The notes beneath the pieces are model-generated. The model did no database searches. It saw nothing but the letters and a program-made list of their open reading frames with translations, and was not told the origin of the DNA. Position numbers and translations under genes: made by a program. This document shows, piece after piece, positions 36,401 to 45,195 of a stretch of DNA of 64,000 nt; the stretch's first letter is position 1, and each line of letters begins with the position of its first letter. This DNA is from Oligosphaera ethanolica (GTDB lineage Bacteria; Verrucomicrobiota; Lentisphaeria; Oligosphaerales; Oligosphaeraceae): the NCBI RefSeq assembly GCF_030814695.1, contig NZ_JAUSVL010000001.1:5120227-5184226 (forward strand), written 5' to 3'.

Positions 36401-36865
36401 GAGAACCATCCGGACGTCGCCATTCGCCACAACAACCTGGCTCTGTTGCTTCAGGCCACCAACCGGCTCGCGGAGGCCGCCCCCCTGATGCGGCGTAGCG
36501 TGGAGATCGTCCTCAACTTCACCCGTGCCACGGGCCATCCACACCCGCACTTGCGGGGCACGTTGGGCAACTACGCCAACCTACTTAAAGCGATGGGCAA
36601 GCCGGAGGACGATATCCGCGGCACACTGGCAGATTTGGCCGGCCGCTACGGGGTCGTTATCGGAGGGGCGGGGGGGCAAACCGGAAACGCCCCCTCGCCT
36701 AAACGGCTCGCCGTGCTTGAAGAGATCATGCGCGATCAGTCGAAGTTGCAGGAGATCGCCGCTCGACTCCAACGCGACGATCCGGCCCTGTTCCAGAAAC
36801 TGCTCGCGTTCTTCAAGAGCCAGCAGAATAGAAAAGGCCTTGTCGAAAGAAGGAGAAAATCATGA
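33500..36865 (+). CDS. DUF4062-NACHT-TPR STAND protein, first of a coupled pair
   Basis: A 1121-residue protein. After a Ser/Pro/Ala-rich leader, residues 57-160 are a DUF4062 domain (RVFISSTFRDMMRERD, VDLRWGVTE, LGERYGWTP), a Rossmann-like domain related to TIR and shared with eukaryotic nephrocystin-3. A STAND/NACHT NTPase follows: Walker A GESGSGKS at 309-316, Walker B ILVLDALNQL around D404, and a winged-helix-like region to about 640. Residues ~735-1015 hold seven 42-residue TPR units nearly identical to one another at DNA level. AAAGG precedes the ATG. The next gene overlaps by ATGA. By analogy with other STAND proteins it is likely a sensor-effector of a defence or signalling system; no trigger is known. 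Confidence 0.8.
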   Translation: MGLWEIIFGKKGDPASSSAQSKPSQASSAGGRPSSPAPAHPAPSLSSAAQADAQTDRRIRVFISSTFRDMMRERDEMMAYTWPQLRRLCQERQVEFVEVDLRWGVTEAQSTRKETLKLCLDEIRACRPYFIGILGERYGWTPPAAAFTPDLQEEQPWVGKLKGRSVTEMEILHGVLNNPKMAGRAFFYFRDPAYAHSRGADFLSETPADAQKQTDLKAVIRTACTAKNIPLLEPYATPKELASQVLTQLSAAINAQFPADQLPDSLAREANSHEAYAQSRRRTYIGRPEYYQRLDRHAAGDGGPLILLGESGSGKSALLANWLKHWRDAHKNDFVFQHYIGSTADSADHISLVRRLAQEIKRWTGDPDEIPAKPEELLRDFPLWLAKARAKAQKDGVRCILVLDALNQLQDKDQAHSLHWLPEHSFNGPLRLFTSTLSGAAQAAAEARRWEKLTVEPLNPTERDGMINHYLARYGKKLDDRHRRILIAAPQTANPLYLKIVLDELRITGTFEGLEARIREYLAAADIPALLGKVLARWQRDYNRDCPNLVGQTLGLIFAARRGLAESELLELLKPAGQPQLPQALWSPFRAAVDEFLISRDEVLTFAHDYLRLAVEQAFANDLDTLDALRLRLADYFEPLPPTRRTCDELPWLLDQTESFVRLRACLLNIGRFLLIREREGQQGTELSGYWVALKEERAMGQPYLQSFDAWAGGKGETTAVSYAANKLALFLHRAALHAEAEPLMRRALKIDEQSYGENHPSVAIDLNNLAMLLKATNRLAEAEPLMRRALKIAEQSYGENHPNVAASLNNLAQLLQATNRLAEAEPLMQRALKINETSYGENHPDVATSLNNLAQLLQATNRLAEAEPLMRRALKIDETSYGENHPDVARDLNNLAGLLHTTNRFAEAEPLMRRALKIDEQSYGENHPDVARDLNNLAQLLQATNRFAEAEPLYRRALKIAEQSYGENHPDVAIRHNNLALLLQATNRLAEAAPLMRRSVEIVLNFTRATGHPHPHLRGTLGNYANLLKAMGKPEDDIRGTLADLAGRYGVVIGGAGGQTGNAPSPKRLAVLEEIMRDQSKLQEIAARLQRDDPALFQKLLAFFKSQQNRKGLVERRRKS
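35709..36500 (+). repeat. 126-bp tandem repeats encoding TPR units
   Basis: Seven copies with a 126-bp period; the GAGGCCGAACCCCTGATGCG core starts near 35717, 35843, 35969 and onward. Differences between copies are few (AEPLM versus AEPLY, RLAEA versus RFAEA, KIDEQS versus KINETS), implying recent expansion or gene conversion. Confidence 0.9.
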
Positions 36866-39800
36866 GCCTTTGGAGACACTTTATCGGGCGCAACGAACCG
36901 GACACGGCTACACCGCGTTCTAATCCGGCACCCGCCGATCCATCAACGCCGGCTTCAGCTCAATCCCTGTCCCCGGTTTCGCGCCCGGCCGCCGCCGCCG
37001 ACCCGGGAGCGAAAGCCGCGGCCGCCAAGGACCGCGTCGTCCGCGTGTTTGTCTCCTCCACCTTCAAGGACATGGTCGAGGACCGCAACGAACTCATGGC
37101 CCGGGTCTGGCCGGCCCTGCGGAGGATCTGCCGAGGACGCGCAGTGGAATTCGTCGAGGTGGACCTGCGCTGGGGCGTGACCGAGGAGCAGTCGCAGCGC
37201 AATGAGACCCTGCGCCACTGCCTGGCGGAGATCAAGCGCTGCCGCCCCTTCTTCATCGGCCTGCTGGGCGAACGCTACGGCTGGACTCCCGGCCCGGAAG
37301 CCTTTCCCCCGGCGCTCCTTGATGAAGAAGATTGGCTGAAGAACGAGGTCGCCAAACACAGCGTCACCGAACTGGAAATCCTTCACGGCGTGCACAACGC
37401 CCCCGAGATGGCCGGGCGGGCCTTCTTCTACTTCCGCGACCCGCAACACGCCGCGTCCAAGGGCGGCGACTACCTATCAGAGGACACCACCCGGCCCACC
37501 CGCCAGGACGCGCTGAAACAGAAGGTCAAGGCGGTCTGCGCGGCCAAGCAAATCCCCCTGCGCGAGAACTACGCCGATCCCCGTGCCCTGGCGGACCTCG
37601 TGCTCACCGACCTCACAGCAGCCATTAACGCTGCGTTCCCGGCCGACCAGGTGCCCGACGTCTGGTCGCGTGAAGACCGCGATCACGAAGCATACGCCAA
37701 GAGCCGCCGCACTGACTTCTATGTCGGGCGCGATGCCTATTTCGACCGGCTGGACGCCTATGCCCGCGATGGCGCGCGAGGCTGCGCCCTGACCGTTCTG
37801 GGCGCGTCGGGCGGCGGCAAGTCCGCGCTGCTGGCCAACTGGGTAGCGCGCTGGCGCCAGGCGCGCCCCGGCGACTTCGTTTTCCAGCACTACATTGGCA
37901 GCTCCGCCATGAGCGCGGCTCACCTCGCCCTGATGCGCCGGCTGATGGTGGCCATCATCCGCTGGTGTGGTGCAGACGATCCATCCGGGGCACGAGTTTT
38001 GGAGGAAGAAGAAAGGAAGATTCCCGCCCATGCCGATGAGATCATCAAGGTCTTCCCCGACTACCTTGGTCGCCTTGCCGTAACAGCCAAGCAGAAAGGC
38101 GTTGGGGCTGTCCTTGTACTCGACGCACTCAACCAGCTCGAAGACCGCGACCGCGGCCGGCTGCTGGCCTGGCTGCCGCATCGCCTGCCCGGCGAACTGC
38201 GACTGATCGTCTCCACCCTGCCCGGCGACACCTTCGACGCCCTCCATCCGCGCGGCTGGCCCGCGTTCACCGTTGAGCCGCTCACCCCGGACGAACGCGT
38301 CGAGTTGATCGCGCGGTACCTCAAACACTTCGCCCAGGGCCTTTCCAATGATCGCGCGCGCAGGATTGCCGGCGTCGCGGCGGCCTCGAACCCGCTTTAT
38401 ATCAAGACCCTGCTTGACGATCTGCGCGTCACCGGCGACTACCAAAAGCTCGACCAGCAAATCGACTATTATCTCAAAGCCGCCGACATCCCCGCCTTGC
38501 TGGGCAAGATCCTAACCCGTTTCGAACACGACTACGAACGCGACCGCCCCGGGCTGGTCCGCGAGGCGCTGTCGCTGCTCTGGGCCGCCCGCCGCGGCCT
38601 GACTGAACCGGAACTGCTGGAGGCATTGAAACCGGCCGGACAGATGCAGCTGCCTGCGGCGCTCTGGTCGCCGTTACGCTGCGCGTTGGAGGATGGCCTG
38701 GTGGACCGCGACGGCGTTCTGGCCTTCGCGCACGAACACCTGCGCACGGCTGTGCAGCACAGGTACCTTTCCAAGCCCAAAACCGTGTGTGCCTTGCGCT
38801 TGCGTCTGGCGGACCTTTTTGAGGCCCGTCCAGTGGATATCCGTCAAGCCGACGAACTTCCCTGGCTGTTGTCGAAACTCGAAGCCAGAGATCGCCTGCG
38901 TACCTGCCTTCTCGATGTTGGCCGCTTCGTGCTTCTGTTTGACCTCAACGAAGACGAACTGCGACGCTACTGGACAGTAACCTTGCACGACGACAACACG
39001 CTCGCCCAGTCCTATGTTCACGCCTTCAACGTGTGGCTGAAAGCACCCAAGCCAACGGTCACGCGCGCTGCCTATGTGGCTAATCAACTTTCCCTGTTTC
39101 TGTCCTCTCTGGCGTTCCATGGGGAGGCGGAATTGTTGATGAGGACATCCCTGGAGGAGTACCGTCAAGAGTTCTCGCCAACGCACCCGAACGTCTCTCT
39201 GCGTTTGAACAATCTGGCGATCATCCTGCAGGATGCCGGTCGTCTAGCCGAGTCTGAGACGCTCATCAGACAGGCTTTGGCGATCGACGAGGTAAACTAT
39301 GGCCCAGCACATCCAGCGGTTGCCAGGTGCGTCAGCAATCTCGCGATGTTGTTGCTGGAAATGGACCGCGCTTTGGATGCCGAACCATTGATGCGCCGGG
39401 CGTTGGAGATTGAGACCGCTTACTATGGCTTATCGCACCCCAACGTGGCGATCCGCCTCGACAACTTGGCCGGGGTACTTGCAGCCCTGAACCGAAGTGC
39501 GGACGCTGAGGATCTGTCGCGGCGTGCGCTGGCCATCAACGAAGTCTGTTGCGGCCCCGATCATCCTTCGGTCGCCACCGTGCTTGGCACGCTCGCCCAG
39601 TTGGCCCAAGATAATTTCCGCCTCACGGAGGCCGAAGCCATGATGGGACGCTCATTGCGGATCACGGAACGCAACTTCGGTACCGAGCATCCAAGAACCG
39701 CGGAAGACCTTCTTCGTCTCGCGACAATTCTTCAGGACATGAACCGTGGCCGGGACGTCGAGCCGCTCGTGCAGCGTGCGCTGGCGATCAATGAACGGTT

Positions 39801-40833
39801 CTACGGTTCCGACAGTCCCAAGCTTGCTGTCGCTCTTCTGAGGATGGCGGACCTCTTGCTTGAGGTGGATCGCGTCCAGGAGGCCGAGCGATTTGCTCAG
39901 TCGGCGTTGGCTGCCTTCAAAAAGACATACGGTGACGTCCATCCGCACGTCTCTCGCGCACTCAACACGATGGCACAGCTACACCAGCGCGCAGGCCATT
40001 TCCATGATGCCGAAACACTGTTGCGTCGTGCGCTCATGATCGATGCGGAGTCTGACAGGATCAACCGCACTGTCACTATTGGTGCGTTGTGCAATCTAGG
40101 CGTTCTCCTCAAGTTGGCAGGGCGTCTGGAAGAGGCGGAGCCCATGCAGAGGAAGTGCTTAGCGGTTCTCCAGACGCGCTTCGGCCCCATGCATCCGAAA
40201 GTTTCGATCATGCTCACCAACTTGGCGCAGCTGTTGCAGGCTACGAAACGCATTCCCGAGGCGGAGAAATTGATGCGCCAAGCCTTGTCGATCGACAGGC
40301 AGCGTCTGAACCCCAACCACCCCCAGACAGCGGTTTCCCTAAACAACCTGGGCCAACTTTTGAGGATGACTGACCGGGTCGTTGAAGCCGAGCCTCTCTT
40401 ACGGCAATCGGCTGAGGTTTTGGAGAGTTGCTATGGGGCTGTGCATCCGAAAGTGGCCATCGCGTTAAACAATCTGGGCGCTGTGCTCATATCCCTGAAC
40501 AGGATGCCGGAAGCTGAAGCGCTCATTCGGCGTGCCTTGAAGATGGACGAAAGCCAATCTCCGCCGAACCTGATGAACATGCCCTACAAGTTGCTGCCGC
40601 TTTCCTTTCTCCTGCACAAATCGGGACATACGCACGAATCCGAACTCTATGCTGAACGCGCCTTGTGCACCTCGTTGGAATTCTCACGTCAGGCACGGTG
40701 CTCTCATCCATGCACGAGATCGGCTGCTGATAACCTTGCCGGCATTCTTCATGCGAACGGCGTCTCAAGAGTCGACATCATTGAGAGGCTTCGTACGACA
40801 TATGAGCGGTTTGGGTTAAATTTTGACGCCTAA
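36862..40833 (+). CDS. DUF4062-NACHT-TPR STAND protein, second of a coupled pair
   Basis: A 1323-residue paralogue of the upstream gene, starting inside its stop codon (ATGA overlap, AAGGAGA ahead), so translation is probably coupled. The N-terminus MSLWRHFIG resembles MGLWEIIFG of the partner. DUF4062 spans about 57-165 (RVFVSSTFKDM, VDLRWGVTEEQSQR, LGERYGWTPG). Walker A is GASGGGKS at 314-321 and Walker B VLVLDALNQLEDRD around D421. From about residue 740 come roughly thirteen TPR/kinesin-light-chain-type units (LNNLAxxLxxxxRxxEAExLxRRALxI). Unlike the partner's repeats these are well diverged from one another, so they are older or under different constraint. The function is inferred from architecture only. 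Confidence 0.8.
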   Translation: MSLWRHFIGRNEPDTATPRSNPAPADPSTPASAQSLSPVSRPAAAADPGAKAAAAKDRVVRVFVSSTFKDMVEDRNELMARVWPALRRICRGRAVEFVEVDLRWGVTEEQSQRNETLRHCLAEIKRCRPFFIGLLGERYGWTPGPEAFPPALLDEEDWLKNEVAKHSVTELEILHGVHNAPEMAGRAFFYFRDPQHAASKGGDYLSEDTTRPTRQDALKQKVKAVCAAKQIPLRENYADPRALADLVLTDLTAAINAAFPADQVPDVWSREDRDHEAYAKSRRTDFYVGRDAYFDRLDAYARDGARGCALTVLGASGGGKSALLANWVARWRQARPGDFVFQHYIGSSAMSAAHLALMRRLMVAIIRWCGADDPSGARVLEEEERKIPAHADEIIKVFPDYLGRLAVTAKQKGVGAVLVLDALNQLEDRDRGRLLAWLPHRLPGELRLIVSTLPGDTFDALHPRGWPAFTVEPLTPDERVELIARYLKHFAQGLSNDRARRIAGVAAASNPLYIKTLLDDLRVTGDYQKLDQQIDYYLKAADIPALLGKILTRFEHDYERDRPGLVREALSLLWAARRGLTEPELLEALKPAGQMQLPAALWSPLRCALEDGLVDRDGVLAFAHEHLRTAVQHRYLSKPKTVCALRLRLADLFEARPVDIRQADELPWLLSKLEARDRLRTCLLDVGRFVLLFDLNEDELRRYWTVTLHDDNTLAQSYVHAFNVWLKAPKPTVTRAAYVANQLSLFLSSLAFHGEAELLMRTSLEEYRQEFSPTHPNVSLRLNNLAIILQDAGRLAESETLIRQALAIDEVNYGPAHPAVARCVSNLAMLLLEMDRALDAEPLMRRALEIETAYYGLSHPNVAIRLDNLAGVLAALNRSADAEDLSRRALAINEVCCGPDHPSVATVLGTLAQLAQDNFRLTEAEAMMGRSLRITERNFGTEHPRTAEDLLRLATILQDMNRGRDVEPLVQRALAINERFYGSDSPKLAVALLRMADLLLEVDRVQEAERFAQSALAAFKKTYGDVHPHVSRALNTMAQLHQRAGHFHDAETLLRRALMIDAESDRINRTVTIGALCNLGVLLKLAGRLEEAEPMQRKCLAVLQTRFGPMHPKVSIMLTNLAQLLQATKRIPEAEKLMRQALSIDRQRLNPNHPQTAVSLNNLGQLLRMTDRVVEAEPLLRQSAEVLESCYGAVHPKVAIALNNLGAVLISLNRMPEAEALIRRALKMDESQSPPNLMNMPYKLLPLSFLLHKSGHTHESELYAERALCTSLEFSRQARCSHPCTRSAADNLAGILHANGVSRVDIIERLRTTYERFGLNFDA

Positions 40834-41130
40834 GTCCGAGCAAAGGCCATCCGCAGGCGACCGTCTCCGTCCCTCACGCCCCTGCCAGCAGCGTCCCCAG
40901 CAACGCATCCACCCCTCCGGCGCGCCCGTATGTGGTTCAACTCGGGCTCGTGCAGCCGAGACGCGTCGCATATCTCATTCAAGCTGCCCGAGCGGGTGAT
41001 CTGGCCATAGAGCAGGGCCAGCACGTGGATTGTGCAGGCGAACGACCTGATGTCCGCCTGCGCCTCCCGCGCGATCTGGTCGGGTAGCCCCACTGGACGA
41101 TCTGCCACAGGGGGGTTAAAGCTCATCTCG
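40834..41130 (-). pseudogene. IS4-family transposase remnant (N-terminal piece)
   Basis: On the minus strand, a ~98-residue stretch reads FACTIHVLALLYGQITRSGS then LNEICDASRLHEPELNHIR, the conserved N-terminal segment of one group of IS4-family transposases. It is then scrambled and no catalytic core remains. The remainder of the gap to 41339 shows no gene. Confidence 0.6.
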
Positions 41131-41339
41131 CAGGCCTCGCGGTAGTGTGGTCACGCGCCTTGGTTTGTATTCTTGCGCCTGTAGGCTACAGGCAGACGGC
41201 ACCGATGTCAGTACTCGTCTTTTGCGGATTGCGCGGGTTGACACTCAAGCCCCTACCGTGTACAATGATGGCCAACGATGTGATGTTGGAGTGGTTCCGC
41301 CATCGCCTATGGGACGCTAGTGAAAGAAGGCAGGTTGTC

Positions 41340-41681
41340 ATGAGTGGCTTGCGGTGTGACAAATGCGGTTCGTCTGACCGGATCTCAGGGATTGAGAATG
41401 TACCAGAAGACATGAGGCCGTTTGTGCGCGGCGAAGTCGTAATCACGATGAATCCGCTGGGCATTTGTGGTGAATGCTACGCGGTCCTTTGTGGCAAATG
41501 TGCTGACCACGGTAAGTGTTCCGTGTGCGGCGCGCCCTATCCGCTCCTTGGAGCTTGTCCATCAACTGCACCAGACGATCCTGCGAAACGGGCAAAGTGG
41601 AGGAAAGTCCGCGACATGCAATTAGGCGGTATAGGACGCCCAGATGATTCCGAAAAGAAGTGGTGGCAGTTCTGGAAGTGA
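41340..41681 (+). CDS. Small zinc-ribbon protein of unknown function
   Basis: A 113-residue protein with paired CxxC motifs: CDKCG near the start and CGECYAVLCGKC plus CSVCG in the middle, enough ligands for two zinc sites. The C-terminus ends in an aromatic KKWWQFWK tail. The frame is open upstream to 41145, but GAAAGAAGGCAGG just before ATG 41340 marks the likely start. It stands between two mobile-element remnants inside the island, downstream of the two DUF4062-NACHT genes. No function can be assigned. Confidence 0.55.
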   Translation: MSGLRCDKCGSSDRISGIENVPEDMRPFVRGEVVITMNPLGICGECYAVLCGKCADHGKCSVCGAPYPLLGACPSTAPDDPAKRAKWRKVRDMQLGGIGRPDDSEKKWWQFWK

Positions 41682-41687
41682 GAATGC

Positions 41688-42858
41688 TGTATAGCTTCAG
41701 TCGAAACAGGACCACAAGCGGATTTTGCATGAGGAAACTTTCCTGCTCGCGGTTATGTTGAAAGGCGGAACCAGAGGAAGTCACCTGAACTGGCTCTGCA
41801 GATTCAGCGCCAAAGTGAAGTACGGTATCATCAAGAAAGCGCATCAGCCTGGGGCAGCATCGCGGAACTGTGCCGTCGACACGGCATTTCTGCCAGCACG
41901 ATTTATCGCTGGGAGGCTCAGCTGCGAGCAAGAGCGAAGGACGGACTCGTGGACAGGAGCGGGGGCAAGGAGAGGGCCGCCGAAGCCGAAATTGAGCGGT
42001 TACAGGCCGAATAGGCCAAGAATAACGCGGCTGGACTGGCAGATGGCCGACCAGGGCGTGGCTCACCTGAGCGAGTCGGCCGTCTACCGCATCCTTGACT
42101 CGGAAAACCTGCTCAGCCGCTGAGCGGCCCCCTGTCGCGGTACGGGCGATGCCCCGCCACCGCCAACTGCGCCGCATCAGAGGTGGCACACCGACATCAT
42201 GCACCTGCGTGTGGGCAATACCTGGTACTTTCTGGTGAGCTTCATTGATGCCTACAGCCGTTACATCGTGCACTGGCGTCTGCTGCCAAACATGACCGCC
42301 GAAGAAGTTGCTCTGGTGCAGCTTGAGGCACTGGAGAAGTACCCCGACGTCAAACCCCAGATTGTCAGTGACCACGGCAGCCAATACACGAGCCGTGAGT
42401 ACCGGAAACTGCTTGAACGCTCCGAACTGGAGCATATTCTCTGTCGCGTTGCCCACCCACAGTCCAACGGCATCATTGAGCGTTACCACCGCAGCACCCG
42501 CGCGGCCCTGCGCGAAGAGTTGCCACCACACTATCTGGCAGCCCTGGACGTCATTGCCGCCTGGGTCGACGACTACAATGAACGCCGCCTGCACGCCGGT
42601 CTGCGTTATATTGAGCCTGCCGAGTACTTTCGTGGCGATCCCAAACGCCGCATGGCGGAACGGCGAGCAAAACTCGAACGCGGGCGATTGTACCGCCGCC
42701 AAATCAACCTGGCCCGAGAGGGCCGGGACGTCAGATCATTGAACAAGTCAGAGTTACCCACAGTCGGAGCCGCCGCCTATGGATAACCCTCGTCGCGCGA
42801 CCAGGAGGTCTCCTAATTCAAAATGAGCCACTGGTCCTATTTCACTTGAAGCGCTACA
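41688..42858 (+). mobile_element. Degenerate IS3/IS481-like insertion sequence with terminal inverted repeats
   Basis: Ends match as inverted repeats: TGTATAGCTTCAGTCG at the left and, reverse-complemented from the right end, TGTAGCGCTTCAAGTG, with similarity continuing through AGGACC. About 1.17 kb. It lies 7 bases downstream of the zinc-ribbon gene stop and just upstream of a truncated TIR gene. Confidence 0.6.
41830..42786 (+). pseudogene. Integrase-core transposase, broken by frameshift and in-frame stop
   Basis: The reading frame is interrupted by TGA at 42121 between LDSENLLSR and the downstream part; across that stop the frame and homology continue (HQRWHTDIMHLRVGNTWYF). The rve core after it is otherwise complete: D in WHTDIM, D in VSDHGSQYTS, and E in NGIIERYHRS. 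Upstream, the helix-turn-helix part (ELCRRHGISASTIYRWEAQL) is in another frame. Not functional as one protein. Confidence 0.7.
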
Positions 42859-42865
42859 GATAGCC

Positions 42866-42964
42866 ATGCCCTACGACCTTTTCATCGCTTACTCTCGCCG
42901 GGACAACGCATGTGGGCGAATCACGGAATTCAAGCAGCGGATTGAGGCATTGCGAAAGGAATGA
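42866..42964 (+). pseudogene. Decapitated start of a TIR-domain gene
   Basis: ATG 42866 opens a 32-residue frame, MPYDLFIAYSRRDNACGRIT..., which is the first strand and helix of a TIR domain (FIAYSRRD corresponds to the FISYSxxD motif). It ends at TGA 42962 just before the next gene. The rest of that TIR gene is absent, so this is a gene-start relic or a recombination scar. Confidence 0.6.
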
Positions 42965-42971
42965 ACGTATC

Positions 42972-44336
42972 ATGCAATCAACCCCCCGAACGAAAACAGC
43001 AAAAACCGATAACAACAAAGCACCAGTCACGGCGCCGAATCCTCATGTTCCTTGCATGCGCGATCAGATTATCAACCAACCTTATCGCGTTTTCATCAGC
43101 TATAACCACAGCGACTCGCATTGGCTGGACATATTGATTCCCCATCTCCGTTCGATCGGCGTTTTTCCCGTCGTCGACCATCAAATCCGAATCGGTGAAC
43201 CCTTCGCAGATGAAATCAAAGAGATGATCGAGTGCTCTCACGTTTTCATGCCCCTGATTACCAGTGCGGCCAACAGGCGGCTGTGGGTCCAGCAGGAAAT
43301 TGGCTACGCCTCGGCCCTGCATGTTCCCTATTGCCCCATCCTGTTTCAGGATCAGAAGGGAAACGCCGAAGCCAGCGGAATGACCAGCCAAGTCCAAGGC
43401 GTTGTTGTCCCGTTCCACATCTGCTCATCCGCCAAGCGGGACAGCGAGTTCCGCACATTATTGGAGAACCGACTAACCTATTCTGTCATAGACAGCATCG
43501 TCGACAGCGCCAAACACCAGATGGCGCGCGTCAAGCAGGCAAGCTACTTCCTTGACCGTCAACAACTCCTTCTGGGGCTTACCCAATCCGCTTATAGGGA
43601 CAGCTGTCGTTTCCTTTGCAAAAAAGGCATGCCGAATACTAATCGTTTCGACGAGAACCCGTGGAAACTCCGCATTTCTGCCGCCTATGGCTCCTTCAGC
43701 ATCCCTGACAGGCCGTTGGGCCACACCGTCTGGCGGGAACGCGATCCCGGAAGATTCCAGTCCTCATCCGAGAGGGCGCTCTTGCGCACCGAACGCCAAC
43801 TGCTTGAGAAATACGCCCAGCGTTTCGGCTGCGACCTGTTTATTGACCCTTGGGCGCCCACGCGCGAGCCGAACGGCGTGGAAATGAAACACCCGCCGCT
43901 CCAACGCGCGATTCGGTTGCAGCTCCTGATCGACTTCATCCGCAGTATAACGCCCGACAAGCTTCGCGTAATCGTGGTAGACAGGAACAACATCTGCCTG
44001 CGCAACACGAACTTAATCATCGTGGGCGATTGGTTTTCGGCGGAAGCGGTCGTCCCGGTCTCGGCGACAGGCGGCTACGAGCACACCTCGTTCACCCGGC
44101 GTGCGCCCACCGTCCTCAAGGAGATTGACGCGTTTGACCACTTTTTCAACGATTACCTCAACGACATCAGCGCAGGCAAAAAGCTTTCAACAAAACAGCT
44201 CAACGAGCAGGCTATCGCCAGCCTCACCGACATGCTGAATGTAGCCCTTGCAGAAGTCGAAGACCAACCGCATTTGAACACCGTTTGGGAAGACCAGCTG
44301 AAATGGAAATTTCCCGCAGGATTCCCCAAGTCGTAG
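42972..44336 (+). CDS. TIR-domain protein with uncharacterised C-terminal half
   Basis: A 454-residue protein. Residues 38-165 form a TIR domain: YRVFISYNHSDSHW, the BB-loop-like VVDHQIRIGEPF, and LWVQQEIGYA with E109 at the position of the catalytic glutamate of NAD-cleaving TIRs. Residues ~200-454 match nothing I recognise; they contain a basic region, FIDPWAPTRE, the strand pair LRVIVVDRNNICLRNTNLIIVGDWFSAE and a helical end. ATG 42972 has AAAGGA upstream; the open frame continues to GTG 42912. The neighbourhood suggests a conflict-system effector with its own sensor half. Confidence 0.7.
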   Translation: MQSTPRTKTAKTDNNKAPVTAPNPHVPCMRDQIINQPYRVFISYNHSDSHWLDILIPHLRSIGVFPVVDHQIRIGEPFADEIKEMIECSHVFMPLITSAANRRLWVQQEIGYASALHVPYCPILFQDQKGNAEASGMTSQVQGVVVPFHICSSAKRDSEFRTLLENRLTYSVIDSIVDSAKHQMARVKQASYFLDRQQLLLGLTQSAYRDSCRFLCKKGMPNTNRFDENPWKLRISAAYGSFSIPDRPLGHTVWRERDPGRFQSSSERALLRTERQLLEKYAQRFGCDLFIDPWAPTREPNGVEMKHPPLQRAIRLQLLIDFIRSITPDKLRVIVVDRNNICLRNTNLIIVGDWFSAEAVVPVSATGGYEHTSFTRRAPTVLKEIDAFDHFFNDYLNDISAGKKLSTKQLNEQAIASLTDMLNVALAEVEDQPHLNTVWEDQLKWKFPAGFPKS

Positions 44337-44476
44337 AGAAGGCCTCACCCCGATGTTCTACAACCCGTATCTGGCAAGTCACAGCATTGATGCGAACACA
44401 CAAAACAAATTGGTTCAGGCTTGGAACCATATTCACGCAAACCACCTGGATGCGGCTGAGGCGATCCTAAGCGCAT

Positions 44477-44791
44477 GGCATCGCCATCAGCATGGACAGC
44501 CGGGGTCGGGCTTTCGACATCATCTTTATCGAGCGCTTCTGGCGCAGTCTCAAGTATGAATGGATGTACCTTCACTCGTTTGACAACGTCTTCAGCATGA
44601 AGGCCAGCCTGGCTGAATACATCGACGCATACAACAAAAGGCGGCCGCACGAGGCCCTCGGCTACCGGACGCCGGATGAGTGCTACACTTCCGCCCCCTG
44701 CGGGGCGGACTTCAATTTAGGGCTGCTCAGCCGCTCTCCTGCGGAGATGCGGCCGGCGGCTTCGCAGCCAAATGCCTGCGTGAATCTCTGA
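44477..44791 (+). pseudogene. IS3-family transposase C-terminal fragment
   Basis: Reads GIAISMDSRGRAFD, IFIERFWRSLKYEWMYLH and YNKRRPHEALGYRTPDE, the C-terminal integrase-core end of IS3-group OrfB proteins. It includes the final catalytic E (FIERFWRS). The first two thirds of the gene are absent. A short frame at 44353-44559 upstream has no recognisable content. Confidence 0.75.
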
Positions 44792-45195
44792 GTCCACTGA
44801 TAATTCGTTAGTTTTTGTCCTTGACTTGGGGTCCACTTCAGCTGTCGATAATCCAGACAGGTATCCAAACTTGCATTTTGCGCGAGGACTGACACAGTAC
44901 TTTTCAGTGGATTCATGTTACATCCTATGGTTGCTTGCAAGGCTACCATTAAGATGCCGTGAATCCATTTTTTACTAACTCACCGTCAAGTTATGGGACG
45001 GCTGTAATACTTTTCAGCAAATGATGCTATCGGTCAACACGTACATGCAGAGGAACTGCCCGTTCGCTGCAACGGACATTCATGCTGGTTTCATATCAGT
45101 TCCATTTCTGCTCAAGCACTGCAAATTGGTTTTCAGTCATGTCAGTCGCGGAATTAAGCATGTATGACAGCGATACGAAGAAGGAGATGAAGCGT
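44792..45195. other. Intergenic stretch, no gene seen
   Basis: Lower in GC than its neighbours. It contains two ATACTTTTCAG-like words (near 44898 and 45008) and no coding signal. AAGGAG at 45181-45186 is the ribosome-binding site of the next gene. Confidence 0.5.

Noticed and set aside
35474..36550. A 358-codon minus-strand frame
   Set aside because: It is antisense to the TPR array of the DUF4062-NACHT protein, repetitive, with no independent features.
44353..44559. A 68-codon frame after the TIR gene
   Set aside because: No family resemblance, and it overlaps the IS3 fragment in another frame.
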